Assembly: GCA_900316955.1 (NCBI GenBank)
Contig: ONEX01000011.1
Coordinates: 1-64,000 of the forward strand
Direction of reading: 5' to 3'
DNA: 64,000 bases
Source of the DNA: an uncultured Bacteroidales bacterium
GTDB lineage: Bacteria > Bacteroidota > Bacteroidia > Bacteroidales > UBA932
Positions 22,987 through 32,208 of this stretch are shown here, one piece after another; the first letter of the stretch is position 1, and each line of letters starts with the position of its first letter. Made by a program: the position numbers and the translations under genes. The notes under the pieces were generated by a model that searched no databases, was not told the origin of the DNA, and saw only the letters and a program-made list of their open reading frames with translations.

Positions 22987-24318
22987 TTACTTGTTTTCGG
23001 TGGAGACGCGCTCCAGCAGGGCGGCGAGCTCACGGGTGAGGTTGCGGCGGGAGAAGCGGAGGATGTCGCCCGAAACGGACGGCACGCCGCCGGCCTTGTG
23101 CTGTTCCCAGGCCTGGTCGATGAAAGCGCGCATCGCGTCCAGGTTGTCCCAGCCGGCGGTGACGCCGGCGCCGGTGTCGGCGAGGACGCGGGCCATGGCC
23201 CCGTCCTCCTGGCCGATGCCGAGCACGGGGCGCCGCGCGGCGAGGTACTCGAACAGCTTGCCCGGCAGGATGGGCCGGTATTCCGGATCGTTGCGGAGCG
23301 GCAGGATGAGGACCGAGGCGGCGAGCTGCTCGCGGACCGCCGTCAGGTGGTCGCAGTAGCCGAGGTCCACGACGTTGTCGCGGAGCCCCGCCTCCTCGAT
23401 GGCGGCATACACCTCGCGGTCCACCTTGCCCACCAGCCGGAGCCGCAGCGCCTTCTTGAACTCCGGATCGGCCCAGGCCTTGACGCCTAGCGCCTTCCAG
23501 AGATTCAGCGGGTTGCCGTCGGCGGCGAACAGGCCGGTGTGGACGACATTGAAGCAGCCGTCCGGCTCGACCGGCTGGTCGAAATCGCCGCCGTCGTAGC
23601 CGTTCGTGATCATCGCCACGGGCGTTTTCGTCTGCGCCTGGAATTCTTCCTGCACGAGCGGCGTGACGGCCAGCACGGTGGAACATTCGTCCAGCACGGA
23701 CTGTTCCATCGCCCGGAGCCGGCGCCAGGTGCGGCGGGTCATCGGCAGGTGCTTGAGGTAGTACATCCGGCTCCACGGGTCGCGGAAATCGGGAATCCAC
23801 GGAATCCCGAGCTCCTTGTGCAGCCGCTGGCCGATCAGGTGCATCGAATGCGGCGGCCCGGTCGTGACGATCGCGTCGACCGGATGCTCCGCCAGGTACT
23901 TTTTCAGGAAACGGACGCTCGGCCGCACCCAGCCCACGCGCGGATCCGGAACGAACAGGTTTCCGCGGATCCACAGCGACAGGCGCTGCTTGAAGGTCTT
24001 CTTCCCGGACGAGATTTCCGTGACCTCGCCCTTGGACGCCCCGGCCGTGAGCGTCTTCATATCCGTCGACGCGCCCTTGCCCATCAGCTTGCGGTAGATG
24101 TTGTACGGCTCGGTGATGGGACGGCGGATGATTTCCGCCTCGCGCGGGATTTCCGCCTCCAGGGTATGGTCGATGGCCGTATATTCCGGATTCTCAGGCG
24201 TATAGATGACCGGCTGCCATCCTTCCAGGGGCAGATACTTCGCAAACTTCACCCAACGCTGGACCCCCGATCCGCCGGAAGGCGGCCAGTAGTAAGTGAT
24301 GACGAGGACGCGTTTCAT
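22987..24318 (-). CDS. glycosyltransferase, GT4-like (GT-B fold)
   Basis: A 443-residue cytoplasmic or membrane-associated glycosyltransferase. The N-terminal domain begins with VLVITYYWPPSGGSGVQRWVKFAKYL, the usual start of this family. The C-terminal domain has the sugar-nucleotide site in PGKLFEYLAARRPVLGI (E near residue 373). It is the first gene of a run with yfhO and the TonB-domain gene, 3 bases apart and then overlapping. Its promoter overlaps that of mutS on the other strand. Likely involved in cell-surface polysaccharide synthesis; specificity cannot be told. Confidence 0.88.
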   Translation of the reverse strand: MKRVLVITYYWPPSGGSGVQRWVKFAKYLPLEGWQPVIYTPENPEYTAIDHTLEAEIPREAEIIRRPITEPYNIYRKLMGKGASTDMKTLTAGASKGEVTEISSGKKTFKQRLSLWIRGNLFVPDPRVGWVRPSVRFLKKYLAEHPVDAIVTTGPPHSMHLIGQRLHKELGIPWIPDFRDPWSRMYYLKHLPMTRRTWRRLRAMEQSVLDECSTVLAVTPLVQEEFQAQTKTPVAMITNGYDGGDFDQPVEPDGCFNVVHTGLFAADGNPLNLWKALGVKAWADPEFKKALRLRLVGKVDREVYAAIEEAGLRDNVVDLGYCDHLTAVREQLAASVLILPLRNDPEYRPILPGKLFEYLAARRPVLGIGQEDGAMARVLADTGAGVTAGWDNLDAMRAFIDQAWEQHKAGGVPSVSGDILRFSRRNLTRELAALLERVSTENK

Positions 24319-24325
24319 AAGACTA

Positions 24326-24354
24326 CAAAGTTAACTAAAATTATCGTATCTTTG
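24326..24354. promoter_or_regulatory. divergent promoters, glycosyltransferase and mutS
   Basis: On the minus strand TAACTTTG (24333-24326) lies 8 nt from the glycosyltransferase ATG (24318). On the plus strand TATCTTTG (24347-24354) lies 23 nt from the mutS ATG. Both are good -7 elements packed in about 30 bp. Confidence 0.65.
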
Positions 24355-24377
24355 TATGTTCCGAAAAAGCAGACAGT

Positions 24378-27008
24378 ATGGCGAAGATGGCGGAAGACAC
24401 CCCCCTGATCAGGCAGTTCTTCGAGGTCAAGGCACAGCACCCCGAGGCGCTGCTGCTGTACCGCGTGGGGGACTTCTACGAGACCTACTCGGACGACGCC
24501 GTCACGGCGTCCCGGGTGCTGGGCCTCGTGCAGACGAAGAAATCCAACGGCGACAAGGGGCCCATCCCCATGGCCGGCTTCCCGCACCACGCCATCGAGA
24601 ACTACCTGACGAAACTGGTCCGCGCCGGCTTCAAGGTGGCCATCTGCGACCAGCTGGAGGACCCGAAGTTCGCGAAGAAGCTCGTCAAGCGCGGGGTGAC
24701 GGAAATCGTCACGCCGGGCATCTCCTTCGGCGAGAACATGCTGGAAATCAAGGAGAACAACTACCTGTGCGGCCTCGCCTTCGAGCGCGACCAGTGCGGC
24801 GCCGCCTTCCTGGACGTGTCCACGGGCCAGTTCCAGGTGGCACAGGGCTCGCTGGATTACATCGGCACGCTGATGGGCTCGCTCTCCCCCAAGGAGCTGG
24901 TCGTTCCCCGGAGCTACGAGAAAGGTGTCAAGGACCGCTTCGGCGACTATTATACGACATCCCTGGACGAATGGGCCTTCGTGTATGACGCGGCGGTGGA
25001 GAAGCTCAAGCGGCAGCTCCGCGTGGACAGCCTCAAGGGCTTCGCGGTGGACACGATGCCGCTCGGGCTGTGCGCCGCCGGCGCCTTGATGGTCTATCTC
25101 GAGCAGACGCAACACGTGGGCCTTCGGAACATCTCCACCCTCGGCCGCATCGACGAGGCCAAGTTCGTGTGGATGGACCCGTTCACCCTCCGCAACCTGG
25201 AGGTCTTCCAGGCCGCGTCGGGCCGCGAGGGCGTGTCGCTGGTGGACACCATCGACAAGTGCTCCTCGCCCATGGGCGCCCGTCTGCTCCGGAACTGGCT
25301 GGCGATGCCCATCCTGGACCGGAAGGAGCTGGACCACCGCTACGACATCGTGCAGTTCTTCGTGGACAATCCCGACACCCTGGCGCAAGTGCAGGAGGAG
25401 CTGGGCAAGCTCGGCGACCTGGACCGCATCCTGGGGCGCGTCGCGAACGGCAAGGCCCTCCCGCGCGAAGTCCTGCAGCTCAGCCGCGGCCTCGCCCAGC
25501 TGGGCCCGCTGCGCGAGAACTGCGCCGGCAAGGGCTGCGACGCCCTGGACAAGCTGATGAAGGGGCTCGTGGGCTGCGAGAAGATCTACAAGGAGATTGT
25601 CAACACCCTGGACCCGGAACCGGCCGCCCAGATCGGCAAGGGCCCGGTCATCGCCGAAGGCGTGAACGAAGACCTGGACGAGCTGCGGGGCCTGTCCGGC
25701 AGCGGCAAGGACTACCTCCTGCAGATGCAGCAGCGGGAGGCCGAACGCACCGGCATCCCCTCGCTCCGGATCGCCTACAACAACGTTTTCGGCTACTATA
25801 TCGAAGTCCGCAACACCTTCAAGGACAAGGTTCCCCCGGAGTGGATCCGCAAGCAGACCCTGGTCAATGCGGAGCGCTACATCACCGAGGAACTCAAGGA
25901 ATACGAGGAGAAGATCGTCACGGCGGAAAGCCGCATCTACGAGATCGAGACGCAGCTTTACGCCACCCTCATCGCCCATGTCCAGGACTGCATCGCCGCC
26001 ATCCAGAAGAACAGCCGCATCCTGGCGAAGTTGGACGTGCTCGCGGGCTTCGCGGAGCAGGCGGAGAACCGGCACTACTGCCGGCCCGTGATGGACGATT
26101 CCCTGTCGCTGGACATCAAGGCGGGCCGCCATCCGGTCATCGAAACGCTGATGCCCGCCGGCGAGGAATATGTCCCGAACGACGTATTCCTGGACTCCAA
26201 GACCCAGCAGATCATCATCCTGACCGGTCCGAATATGGCCGGTAAGTCGGCCCTCCTGCGGCAGACGGCGCTCATCGTCCTGCTCGCGCAGACGGGCTCT
26301 TTCGTGCCGGCGGCCTCGGCCCGAATCGGTTATTTCGACAAGATCTTCACCCGCGTGGGCGCGACGGACAACATCTCCCGCGGCGAGTCCACCTTCATGG
26401 TGGAAATGCTGGAAACGGCGATGATCCTGCACAACCTCAGCGCCCGCTCGCTGGTCCTGCTGGACGAGATCGGCCGCGGCACATCGACCTACGACGGCAT
26501 GTCCATCGCCCGCGGCATCGTGGAGTACATCCACGAGTACGGCAAGGGCGCGAAAACCCTGTTCGCCACCCATTATCACGAGCTGAACGACCTGGAAGGC
26601 GTTTTCCCGCGCGTGAAGAACTTCCACGTGACGGTGAAGGAGGTGGGGAAGGAGGTCATCTTCCTCCGCAAGATCAAGGAAGGCGGCACGGCCCACAGCT
26701 TCGGTATTCACGTCGCCCGGATGGCCGGGATGCCGGCACCGGTGCTGGAAAGCGCCGAGCGGACGCTCAAGGCCCTGGAAAACTCCCAGGCCCTCGAACG
26801 CATCGGCGCCCTCACGCCCGTCAAACCGCACAACACCAAGGAAGGCCGCGTGGAAAAGGACGGCTCCATCCAGCTCTCCATGTTCCAGCTGGACGACCCG
26901 CTCCTGGAATCTTTGAGGGACCGGCTCAAGTCGCTGGACCTCAACAACATGACCCCGCTCCAGGCGTTCGACGCGCTGCGGGGGATGAAGGACGAGCTGG
27001 GGGTGTAG
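24378..27008 (+). CDS. mutS: DNA mismatch repair protein MutS
   Basis: An 876-residue full-length MutS. The mismatch-binding motif is F33-Y-E35 in YRVGDFYETYSDD, followed by the connector, lever and clamp regions. The ATPase has Walker A GPNMAGKS (617-624), the signature around RGESTFMVEM, Walker B LVLLDEIGRGTSTYDG and the THYHEL segment. It detects base mismatches and small loops and recruits MutL. It stands alone on the plus strand, converging with the transporter genes 3 bases downstream. No truncation or missing catalytic residue is seen. Confidence 0.97.
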   Translation: MAKMAEDTPLIRQFFEVKAQHPEALLLYRVGDFYETYSDDAVTASRVLGLVQTKKSNGDKGPIPMAGFPHHAIENYLTKLVRAGFKVAICDQLEDPKFAKKLVKRGVTEIVTPGISFGENMLEIKENNYLCGLAFERDQCGAAFLDVSTGQFQVAQGSLDYIGTLMGSLSPKELVVPRSYEKGVKDRFGDYYTTSLDEWAFVYDAAVEKLKRQLRVDSLKGFAVDTMPLGLCAAGALMVYLEQTQHVGLRNISTLGRIDEAKFVWMDPFTLRNLEVFQAASGREGVSLVDTIDKCSSPMGARLLRNWLAMPILDRKELDHRYDIVQFFVDNPDTLAQVQEELGKLGDLDRILGRVANGKALPREVLQLSRGLAQLGPLRENCAGKGCDALDKLMKGLVGCEKIYKEIVNTLDPEPAAQIGKGPVIAEGVNEDLDELRGLSGSGKDYLLQMQQREAERTGIPSLRIAYNNVFGYYIEVRNTFKDKVPPEWIRKQTLVNAERYITEELKEYEEKIVTAESRIYEIETQLYATLIAHVQDCIAAIQKNSRILAKLDVLAGFAEQAENRHYCRPVMDDSLSLDIKAGRHPVIETLMPAGEEYVPNDVFLDSKTQQIIILTGPNMAGKSALLRQTALIVLLAQTGSFVPAASARIGYFDKIFTRVGATDNISRGESTFMVEMLETAMILHNLSARSLVLLDEIGRGTSTYDGMSIARGIVEYIHEYGKGAKTLFATHYHELNDLEGVFPRVKNFHVTVKEVGKEVIFLRKIKEGGTAHSFGIHVARMAGMPAPVLESAERTLKALENSQALERIGALTPVKPHNTKEGRVEKDGSIQLSMFQLDDPLLESLRDRLKSLDLNNMTPLQAFDALRGMKDELGV

Positions 27009-27011
27009 CTC

Positions 27012-28373
27012 TTAGAGAATCAGATTCGTCAGAAATACCACGACGATGCCCACGGGGGCGACGTACCGGATCAGGAACCAGATGACGTCGAAGATCCGGA
27101 CATTCGCCTTGAGCGTGCCGTCGTTGGTGAATTCCGCATAGACATCGGGCCGGGACATCTTCCAGCCCACGAACAGCGTGAAGAGCAGGCCGCCGGCCGG
27201 CAGGAGCCAGTTGGAGCAGAGCTTGTCCAGGAAGTCGAAGATGCTGTTGCCCAGGAGTTTAACCTCGGCCAGCGGGCCGAAGGACAGGCTGCACAGCACG
27301 CCCACGGCCCAGGCGAAGACCGTGATGATGAGGACCGCCGTCGGCCGCCGCATGCCCTTTTCCTCCGTCAGATAGGCCACGCCCACCTCCATCATCGAGA
27401 TAGCCGAGGTGAGGGCCGCCACGAGGATGGTCACGAAGAAAATGATGGCGATGACGGCGCTCAGCCAGGGAACGTCGGCGCCCATCCGGTTGAAGATGTA
27501 AGGCAGGGTGTCGAACACGAGGCCGGGACCCGCGCCGGGGGCGATGCCCGCGGCGAACACGGCCGGCATCACTGCGAAGCCCGCGATGATGGCGAACAGC
27601 AGGTCCGAAACTGCCGTGCCGATGCCCGAAGCCAGGATGTTCTCCTCTTTCCGCATGTACGACGCATAGGTCAGGATGGTGCCCACACCCAGCGACAGCG
27701 AGAAGAAAGCCTGCCCCATGGCGGCCGCGACCGCGCGCGCATCGACCTTGGAGAAATCGGGCTTGACGAGGTAGGCGACGCCTTCGGAGGCGCCCGGCAG
27801 CGTCACGGAGTAGATGGCGAGGGCGACGATGAGCACGAACAGGACCGGCATCGTGACCTTCGTGAAGCCTTCGATGCCCTTCTTGACGCCCGCCAGGACG
27901 ATGCCCGCGACCAGGAGCATGAAGATGGTATGGACCGCGATGGGGCCGCCCGTCGAGGAGATGAACGCGCCGAAGAAGCCCTGGACCTGCTCCGGAGGCG
28001 TGTTCGTGAAGTCCAGGCACACCGCTTTGAACAGGTATTCCACGGACCAGCCGCCCACGACGCTGTAGTAGCTCAGGATGATGATGGGCGCAAAGACCGT
28101 CAGCAGGCCCAGCCACTTCCAGCGGGAGCCGGGCGCGAGCTTTTCCATGGCCCCGAAGGTGCCCTGGCGGCTGCGGCGGCCGATGATGGTTTCCGCGAAG
28201 AAGATGGGGAGGACCAGGATGAAGCTCGCCAGCGCGTACAGGATGATGAACGCCGCGCCGCCGTGTTCTCCCACCATGTAGGGGAAGCGCCAGATGTTAC
28301 CGAGGCCCACGGCGCTGCCGGCCATGGCCATCACCACCGCGAAGCGGCTGCCGAAGTTTTCCCGGGGGGTCAT
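27012..28373 (-). CDS. sodium-dependent transporter, NSS family (second of a pair)
   Basis: A 453-residue neurotransmitter:sodium symporter-like protein with about 11-12 membrane helices and the LeuT fold. TM1 carries GNIWRFPYMVGEHGGAAF (Na+ and substrate site), and SLSLGVGTILTYASYM is the conserved TM6 region. It is a tandem paralogue of the upstream transporter and overlaps it by ATGA. Substrates of this family in bacteria are amino acids or related amines; which one is not evident. The pair follows thyA-folA on the same strand with short gaps, so a four-gene transcript is possible. Confidence 0.92.
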   Translation of the reverse strand: MTPRENFGSRFAVVMAMAGSAVGLGNIWRFPYMVGEHGGAAFIILYALASFILVLPIFFAETIIGRRSRQGTFGAMEKLAPGSRWKWLGLLTVFAPIIILSYYSVVGGWSVEYLFKAVCLDFTNTPPEQVQGFFGAFISSTGGPIAVHTIFMLLVAGIVLAGVKKGIEGFTKVTMPVLFVLIVALAIYSVTLPGASEGVAYLVKPDFSKVDARAVAAAMGQAFFSLSLGVGTILTYASYMRKEENILASGIGTAVSDLLFAIIAGFAVMPAVFAAGIAPGAGPGLVFDTLPYIFNRMGADVPWLSAVIAIIFFVTILVAALTSAISMMEVGVAYLTEEKGMRRPTAVLIITVFAWAVGVLCSLSFGPLAEVKLLGNSIFDFLDKLCSNWLLPAGGLLFTLFVGWKMSRPDVYAEFTNDGTLKANVRIFDVIWFLIRYVAPVGIVVVFLTNLIL

Positions 28374-29728
28374 AGCAGGTTGGACAGGATGAGGACGGCG
28401 ACGCCCACGGGCGCGACGTACCGGATCAGGAAGTAGAAGAAGTTGAACAGACGGACGTTGCGGCGCTTGGTTCCGCCGTTGGTAAGCTCATCGAAGACAT
28501 CGGCCTTGGGCATCTTCCAGCCCACGAACAGCACGACCAGCAGGCCGCCGACCGTGAGGAGGACGTTGGAAGCGAGGGTGTCGAACAGGTCGAAAAAGCC
28601 CATCCCGAACACCTTCACGTCCGCAAGCGGACCGAAGGACAGGCTGCACAGGCCGCCGAGGACGCCGGTGACGACGAACAGGAACAAGCAGGCCCATCCG
28701 CGCTTGAAGCCCCGCTCCTCCGTCAGATACGCCACGCCCACCTCGATCAGGGAAATGGACGAGGTGAGGGCCGCGAACAGGATGGTCAGGAAGAACAGGA
28801 TGGCGGCGACGGAGCTGATCCAGGGCATCTGCAGGCCCATCTGGGCGAAGATGTACGGCAGCGTGTCGAAGATCAGGCCGGGGCCGCTGCCCGGCTCGAT
28901 ACCGGCGGCGAACACGGCCGGCATGATCGCGACGCCCGCCAGGATGGCGAACAGCAGGTCGGAAACGGCCGTTCCCGCGCCGGACACCATCAAGTTCTCC
29001 TGCTTGCTCACGTAGGAGGAATAGGTGATGATGATGCCCATACCCAGCGACAGGGAATAGAACGACTGCCCCAGCGCGTCCAGGCAAGTGCCGAGGGTCA
29101 ATTTCGAGAAATCGGGCTTGAACAGGTAGGCAAGGCCTTTCTGCGCGCCCGGGAGGGTGAGGGAGTACACCGCGATGATCACCACCAGCGCGAACAGGAC
29201 GGGCAGGCAGATCTTGCTGAACTTCTCGATGCCGGACTTCACGCCGAGGGCGACGATCGCGACGGTGACGGCCAGGAAGGCCAGATGGAAGCCCAGCGGG
29301 GCCCAGGTCCGGGAGATGAAGCGCTCGAACGAGCCGCTCATCGCCTCGGGCGAGGTGTGGATGAAATCCAGCCGGAGCGCCTGGACCAGGTACTCCAGGG
29401 ACCAGCCGCCCACCACGCTGTAGTAGGAGACGATCCACAGGGGGGTGAACACCATCAGGAAACCCAGGTACGGCCACGCCGTGCCCTTGCCCAGTTCGAT
29501 GAACGCGCCGCGGCAATTCGCGCCGGTGCGCCGACCCACGACCGACTCCGCGAAGAAAATGGGCAGGGAGATGACCAGCGTGGCGATGAAATAGACGATG
29601 ACGAAGGCCGCGCCGCCGTCCTGGCCCACCAGGTACGGGAAACGCCAGATGTTGCCGAGGCCGATGGCACTGCCGGCAAAGGCCATGATGACAGCCATCC
29701 GGCTGCCGAAATTCTCACGTTCTTTCAT
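28370..29728 (-). CDS. sodium-dependent transporter, NSS family (first of a pair)
   Basis: A 452-residue paralogue of the following gene: same start (ENFGSRMAVIMAFAGSAIGLGNIWRFPYLVGQDGGAAF), same TM6 region (SLSLGMGIIITYSSYV) and a closely similar C-terminus (RNVRLFNFFYFLIRYVAPVGVAVLILSNLL). This indicates a tandem duplication followed by divergence. It begins 24 bases after folA. As with its partner, the substrate is probably an amino acid, cotransported with sodium across the inner membrane. Confidence 0.92.
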   Translation of the reverse strand: MKERENFGSRMAVIMAFAGSAIGLGNIWRFPYLVGQDGGAAFVIVYFIATLVISLPIFFAESVVGRRTGANCRGAFIELGKGTAWPYLGFLMVFTPLWIVSYYSVVGGWSLEYLVQALRLDFIHTSPEAMSGSFERFISRTWAPLGFHLAFLAVTVAIVALGVKSGIEKFSKICLPVLFALVVIIAVYSLTLPGAQKGLAYLFKPDFSKLTLGTCLDALGQSFYSLSLGMGIIITYSSYVSKQENLMVSGAGTAVSDLLFAILAGVAIMPAVFAAGIEPGSGPGLIFDTLPYIFAQMGLQMPWISSVAAILFFLTILFAALTSSISLIEVGVAYLTEERGFKRGWACLFLFVVTGVLGGLCSLSFGPLADVKVFGMGFFDLFDTLASNVLLTVGGLLVVLFVGWKMPKADVFDELTNGGTKRRNVRLFNFFYFLIRYVAPVGVAVLILSNLL

Positions 29729-29752
29729 GTGTCAAGTTCGTTCTTTTCCGGT

Positions 29753-30262
29753 TTAGCGGCGGCGGTACACCACGAATTCGTAGGTGATGCCGGTGGCGGG
29801 GTCCACCTGCATGTCGCTGCGGCTCTCCTCCCGCCAGATCTCCGGATCGATGACGGGGAAAAAGGCATCGGCGTCCTCCGGGGCGTCGTGCACATGGGTA
29901 ATATGCATGGTATCGACCACTCCCATCGCCTCGGCGTAGGTGTACGCCCCGCCGATGACGAAGGCCGTTCCGTCATGGCCGACCTGATCGGCCATCTCGG
30001 CGGCGGCGAAGGCCGCGTCCAGGCTGTCGACGACCGTCACGCCTTCCGGGGCGTCCGGCCAGGGGAAGAGGGAGATGACGATGTTATGGCGCCTGGGGAG
30101 CGGGCGGCCGATGGACTGGAAAGTCATCCAGCCCATGATGACGGCGTTCCCGGTGGTCTGCTGCCGGAAGTATTTCATATCGCCCGGGAGGTTCCACAGC
30201 AGGGCGTTCTTGCGGCCGATGGCGTAGTTGTCGGCGACGGCGACGATGAGGCTCTTTTCCAT
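29753..30262 (-). CDS. folA: dihydrofolate reductase
   Basis: A 169-residue cytoplasmic enzyme reducing dihydrofolate to tetrahydrofolate with NADPH. The start MEKSLIVAVADNYAIGRKNALLWNLPGDMKYF includes the catalytic acid D28. MGWMTFQSIGRPLPRR holds the cofactor-binding segment and FVIGGAYTYAEAM the conserved GG. ATG 30262 is chosen; the longer frame would start inside thyA. It lies 2 bases after the thyA stop, the common thyA-folA pairing, which recycles the dihydrofolate made by thymidylate synthase. Confidence 0.95.
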   Translation of the reverse strand: MEKSLIVAVADNYAIGRKNALLWNLPGDMKYFRQQTTGNAVIMGWMTFQSIGRPLPRRHNIVISLFPWPDAPEGVTVVDSLDAAFAAAEMADQVGHDGTAFVIGGAYTYAEAMGVVDTMHITHVHDAPEDADAFFPVIDPEIWREESRSDMQVDPATGITYEFVVYRRR

Positions 30263-30264
30263 GG

Positions 30265-31059
30265 CTAGACGGCGACGGGGGCTTTGATGGCCGGCCACGG
30301 GTCGTAGCCTTCCAGGGTGAAATCTTCGTACTTGAAGTCAAAGAGGGACTTGACGTCCGGGTTCAGCCGCATCCGGGGGAGCGGACGCGGCTCGCGGGAG
30401 AGCTGCGTGGCCACCTGCTCGAAGTGGTTCCGGTAGATGTGCGTGTCACCCGTGGTGTGCACGAACTCGCCGGGCTGCAGGCCGCACACCTGCGCGATCA
30501 TCATCGTGAGGAGCGCGTAGGAGGCGATATTGAACGGGACGCCCAGGAAGACGTCGGCGCTGCGCTGGTACAGCTGGCAGGAGAGCTTGCCGTCCGCCAC
30601 GTAGAACTGGAACAGACAGTGGCAGGGGGGCAGGGCCATCTTGTCCACCTCCGCCGGGTTCCAGGCGGTCACCAGCATGCGCCGGGAGTCCGGATTCCGC
30701 TGAATCGTGTCGATGACCATGGAAAGTTGGTCGATGGCCCGTCCATCCGGAGCGGGCCAGGAGCGCCACTGGTGGCCATAGACCGGGCCCAGATTGCCGT
30801 CGGCATCGGCCCATTCGTCCCAGATCGTGACGCCGTGGTCCTGGAGATACTTCACGTTCGTGTCCCCGGCGATGAACCACAGGAGCTCGTAGATGATGGA
30901 CTTCAGATGCACCTTCTTGGTGGTCAGGAGCGGGAACCCTTCCGACAGGTCGAACCGCATCTGGTAGCCGAACACGCTCTGCGTGCCGGTCCCGGTCCGG
31001 TCCTCCTTCATCACGCCGTGGGCGCGGATATGTCGCAGCAGATCCAGGTATTGTTTCAT
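30265..31059 (-). CDS. thyA: thymidylate synthase
   Basis: A 264-residue enzyme that methylates dUMP to dTMP using methylene-tetrahydrofolate. Length and landmarks are exact: [26 protein letters not shown] at the start, the catalytic Cys146 in [29 protein letters not shown], and the end APVAV. The ATG at 31059 is chosen over an upstream TTG. It heads the thyA-folA unit, with a -7 element only 7 bases before the ATG, so the mRNA should have almost no leader. Confidence 0.97.
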   Translation of the reverse strand: MKQYLDLLRHIRAHGVMKEDRTGTGTQSVFGYQMRFDLSEGFPLLTTKKVHLKSIIYELLWFIAGDTNVKYLQDHGVTIWDEWADADGNLGPVYGHQWRSWPAPDGRAIDQLSMVIDTIQRNPDSRRMLVTAWNPAEVDKMALPPCHCLFQFYVADGKLSCQLYQRSADVFLGVPFNIASYALLTMMIAQVCGLQPGEFVHTTGDTHIYRNHFEQVATQLSREPRPLPRMRLNPDVKSLFDFKYEDFTLEGYDPWPAIKAPVAV

Positions 31060-31065
31060 AGGTTG

Positions 31066-31102
31066 CAAATATACGGATAATTCCTAAAAATCCTTATATT
31101 TG
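31066..31102. promoter_or_regulatory. divergent promoters, thyA and galM
   Basis: TATATTTG on the minus strand (31073-31066) serves thyA. The identical TATATTTG on the plus strand (31095-31102) serves galM. The -33 TTG is not obvious for either. Confidence 0.65.
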
Positions 31103-31112
31103 TAAGGCACGA

Positions 31113-31148
31113 AACGGCCCTGTCATTTCGAGCGAAGTCGAGAAATCT
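31113..31148. repeat. dispersed repeat in the galM leader
   Basis: The stretch CTGTCATTTCGAGCGAAGTC, continuing GAGAAATCT, resembles a repeat I have seen in intergenic DNA of many Bacteroidota genomes. It lies wholly in the transcribed leader of galM, ending about 13 bases before the ATG, so it may shape the leader RNA. Confidence 0.45.
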
Positions 31149-31161
31149 AAAGCAAAAAGAT

Positions 31162-32208
31162 ATGGAAATCACCAAGGAACTGTGGGCGACCGCCCCGGAC
31201 GGAAAGGAAATCTTCCGCTATACCCTCAAGAACGCCTCCGGCGCCTATGTACAGCTGGCCAGCATCGGCGCGGCGATCGTCTCGGTCGTCGTTCCGGACA
31301 AGGACGGCAAGCTGGACGACGTCGTGCTCGGCTACAAGAACCCGCTGGACTACATCGGCGACGGCCCCTGCTGCGGCAAGGTGCCCGGCCGCTTCGCGAA
31401 CCGCATCAAGGACGGCAAGTTCACGCTGGACGGCAAGGAGTACAACCTCCCCATCAACAACGGCCCGAACCACCTGCACGGCGGCCCGAACGGCTTCGCG
31501 AACCAGATCTGGGACAGCCGCATCGAGGGAGACGCCGTGGAGTTCATGTACTTCTCCGAGGACGGCGAGGCCGGCTATCCCGGCAACCTGAAGGCCGTCG
31601 CGCACTATGAGTGGAGCGAGGACAACGAGCTCAAGCTCATCCTGACGGCGGAAACGGACGCCCCGACGGTCGTGAACCTCACGAGCCACGTCTATTTCAA
31701 CCTGGACGGCGAAGCCTCCGGCACGGTCCTGGACCACAAGCTGGAGCTGAACGCTTCCCAGTACCTTCCCACGGACCCGACGCAGATTCCGCTCGGCGAG
31801 CCCGCGGACGTCGCCGGCACCCCGATGGACTTCGTCGAGGCAAAGCCCGTCGGCCAGGACATCCACGCGGATTTCGAGGCGCTCAAGATCGGCAAGGGCT
31901 ACGACCACTGCTGGCTCATCGACGGCGCCATGCCCGGCCAGCTGTCCACGTGCGCGGAGCTCTGGGGCGCGAAATCCGGCCGCAAGGTGGAGATCCTGAC
32001 CACCCAGCCTGCGGTGCAGGTGTACACCGGAAACTGGCTCAAGGGCAGCCCGAAGGGAAAGTACGGCCGCGAGTTCGAGGACTACGACGCCATCGCCATC
32101 GAGTGCCAGCACACGCCCGACGCGCCCAACCAACCCGGCTTCCCCACGACGGTCCTCCGTCCCGGAGAAGTCCTCGAGGAAGCGATCATCTGGGTGTTTA
32201 CCGCCTAA
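31162..32208 (+). CDS. galM: aldose 1-epimerase (galactose mutarotase)
   Basis: A 348-residue mutarotase without signal peptide, so cytoplasmic. Family residues are the NRIKDGKF segment, the catalytic histidines in NGPNHLHGGPNGF and VNLTSHVYFNLDG, the YLPTDPTQIPLGE and YDHCWLI segments, and the catalytic glutamate region AIAIECQHTPDAPNQPGFP. It interconverts alpha and beta galactose (or glucose) ahead of galactokinase, whose gene lies 14 kb away in this window. It converges with and overlaps the next gene by 4 bases. Confidence 0.95.
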   Translation: MEITKELWATAPDGKEIFRYTLKNASGAYVQLASIGAAIVSVVVPDKDGKLDDVVLGYKNPLDYIGDGPCCGKVPGRFANRIKDGKFTLDGKEYNLPINNGPNHLHGGPNGFANQIWDSRIEGDAVEFMYFSEDGEAGYPGNLKAVAHYEWSEDNELKLILTAETDAPTVVNLTSHVYFNLDGEASGTVLDHKLELNASQYLPTDPTQIPLGEPADVAGTPMDFVEAKPVGQDIHADFEALKIGKGYDHCWLIDGAMPGQLSTCAELWGAKSGRKVEILTTQPAVQVYTGNWLKGSPKGKYGREFEDYDAIAIECQHTPDAPNQPGFPTTVLRPGEVLEEAIIWVFTA

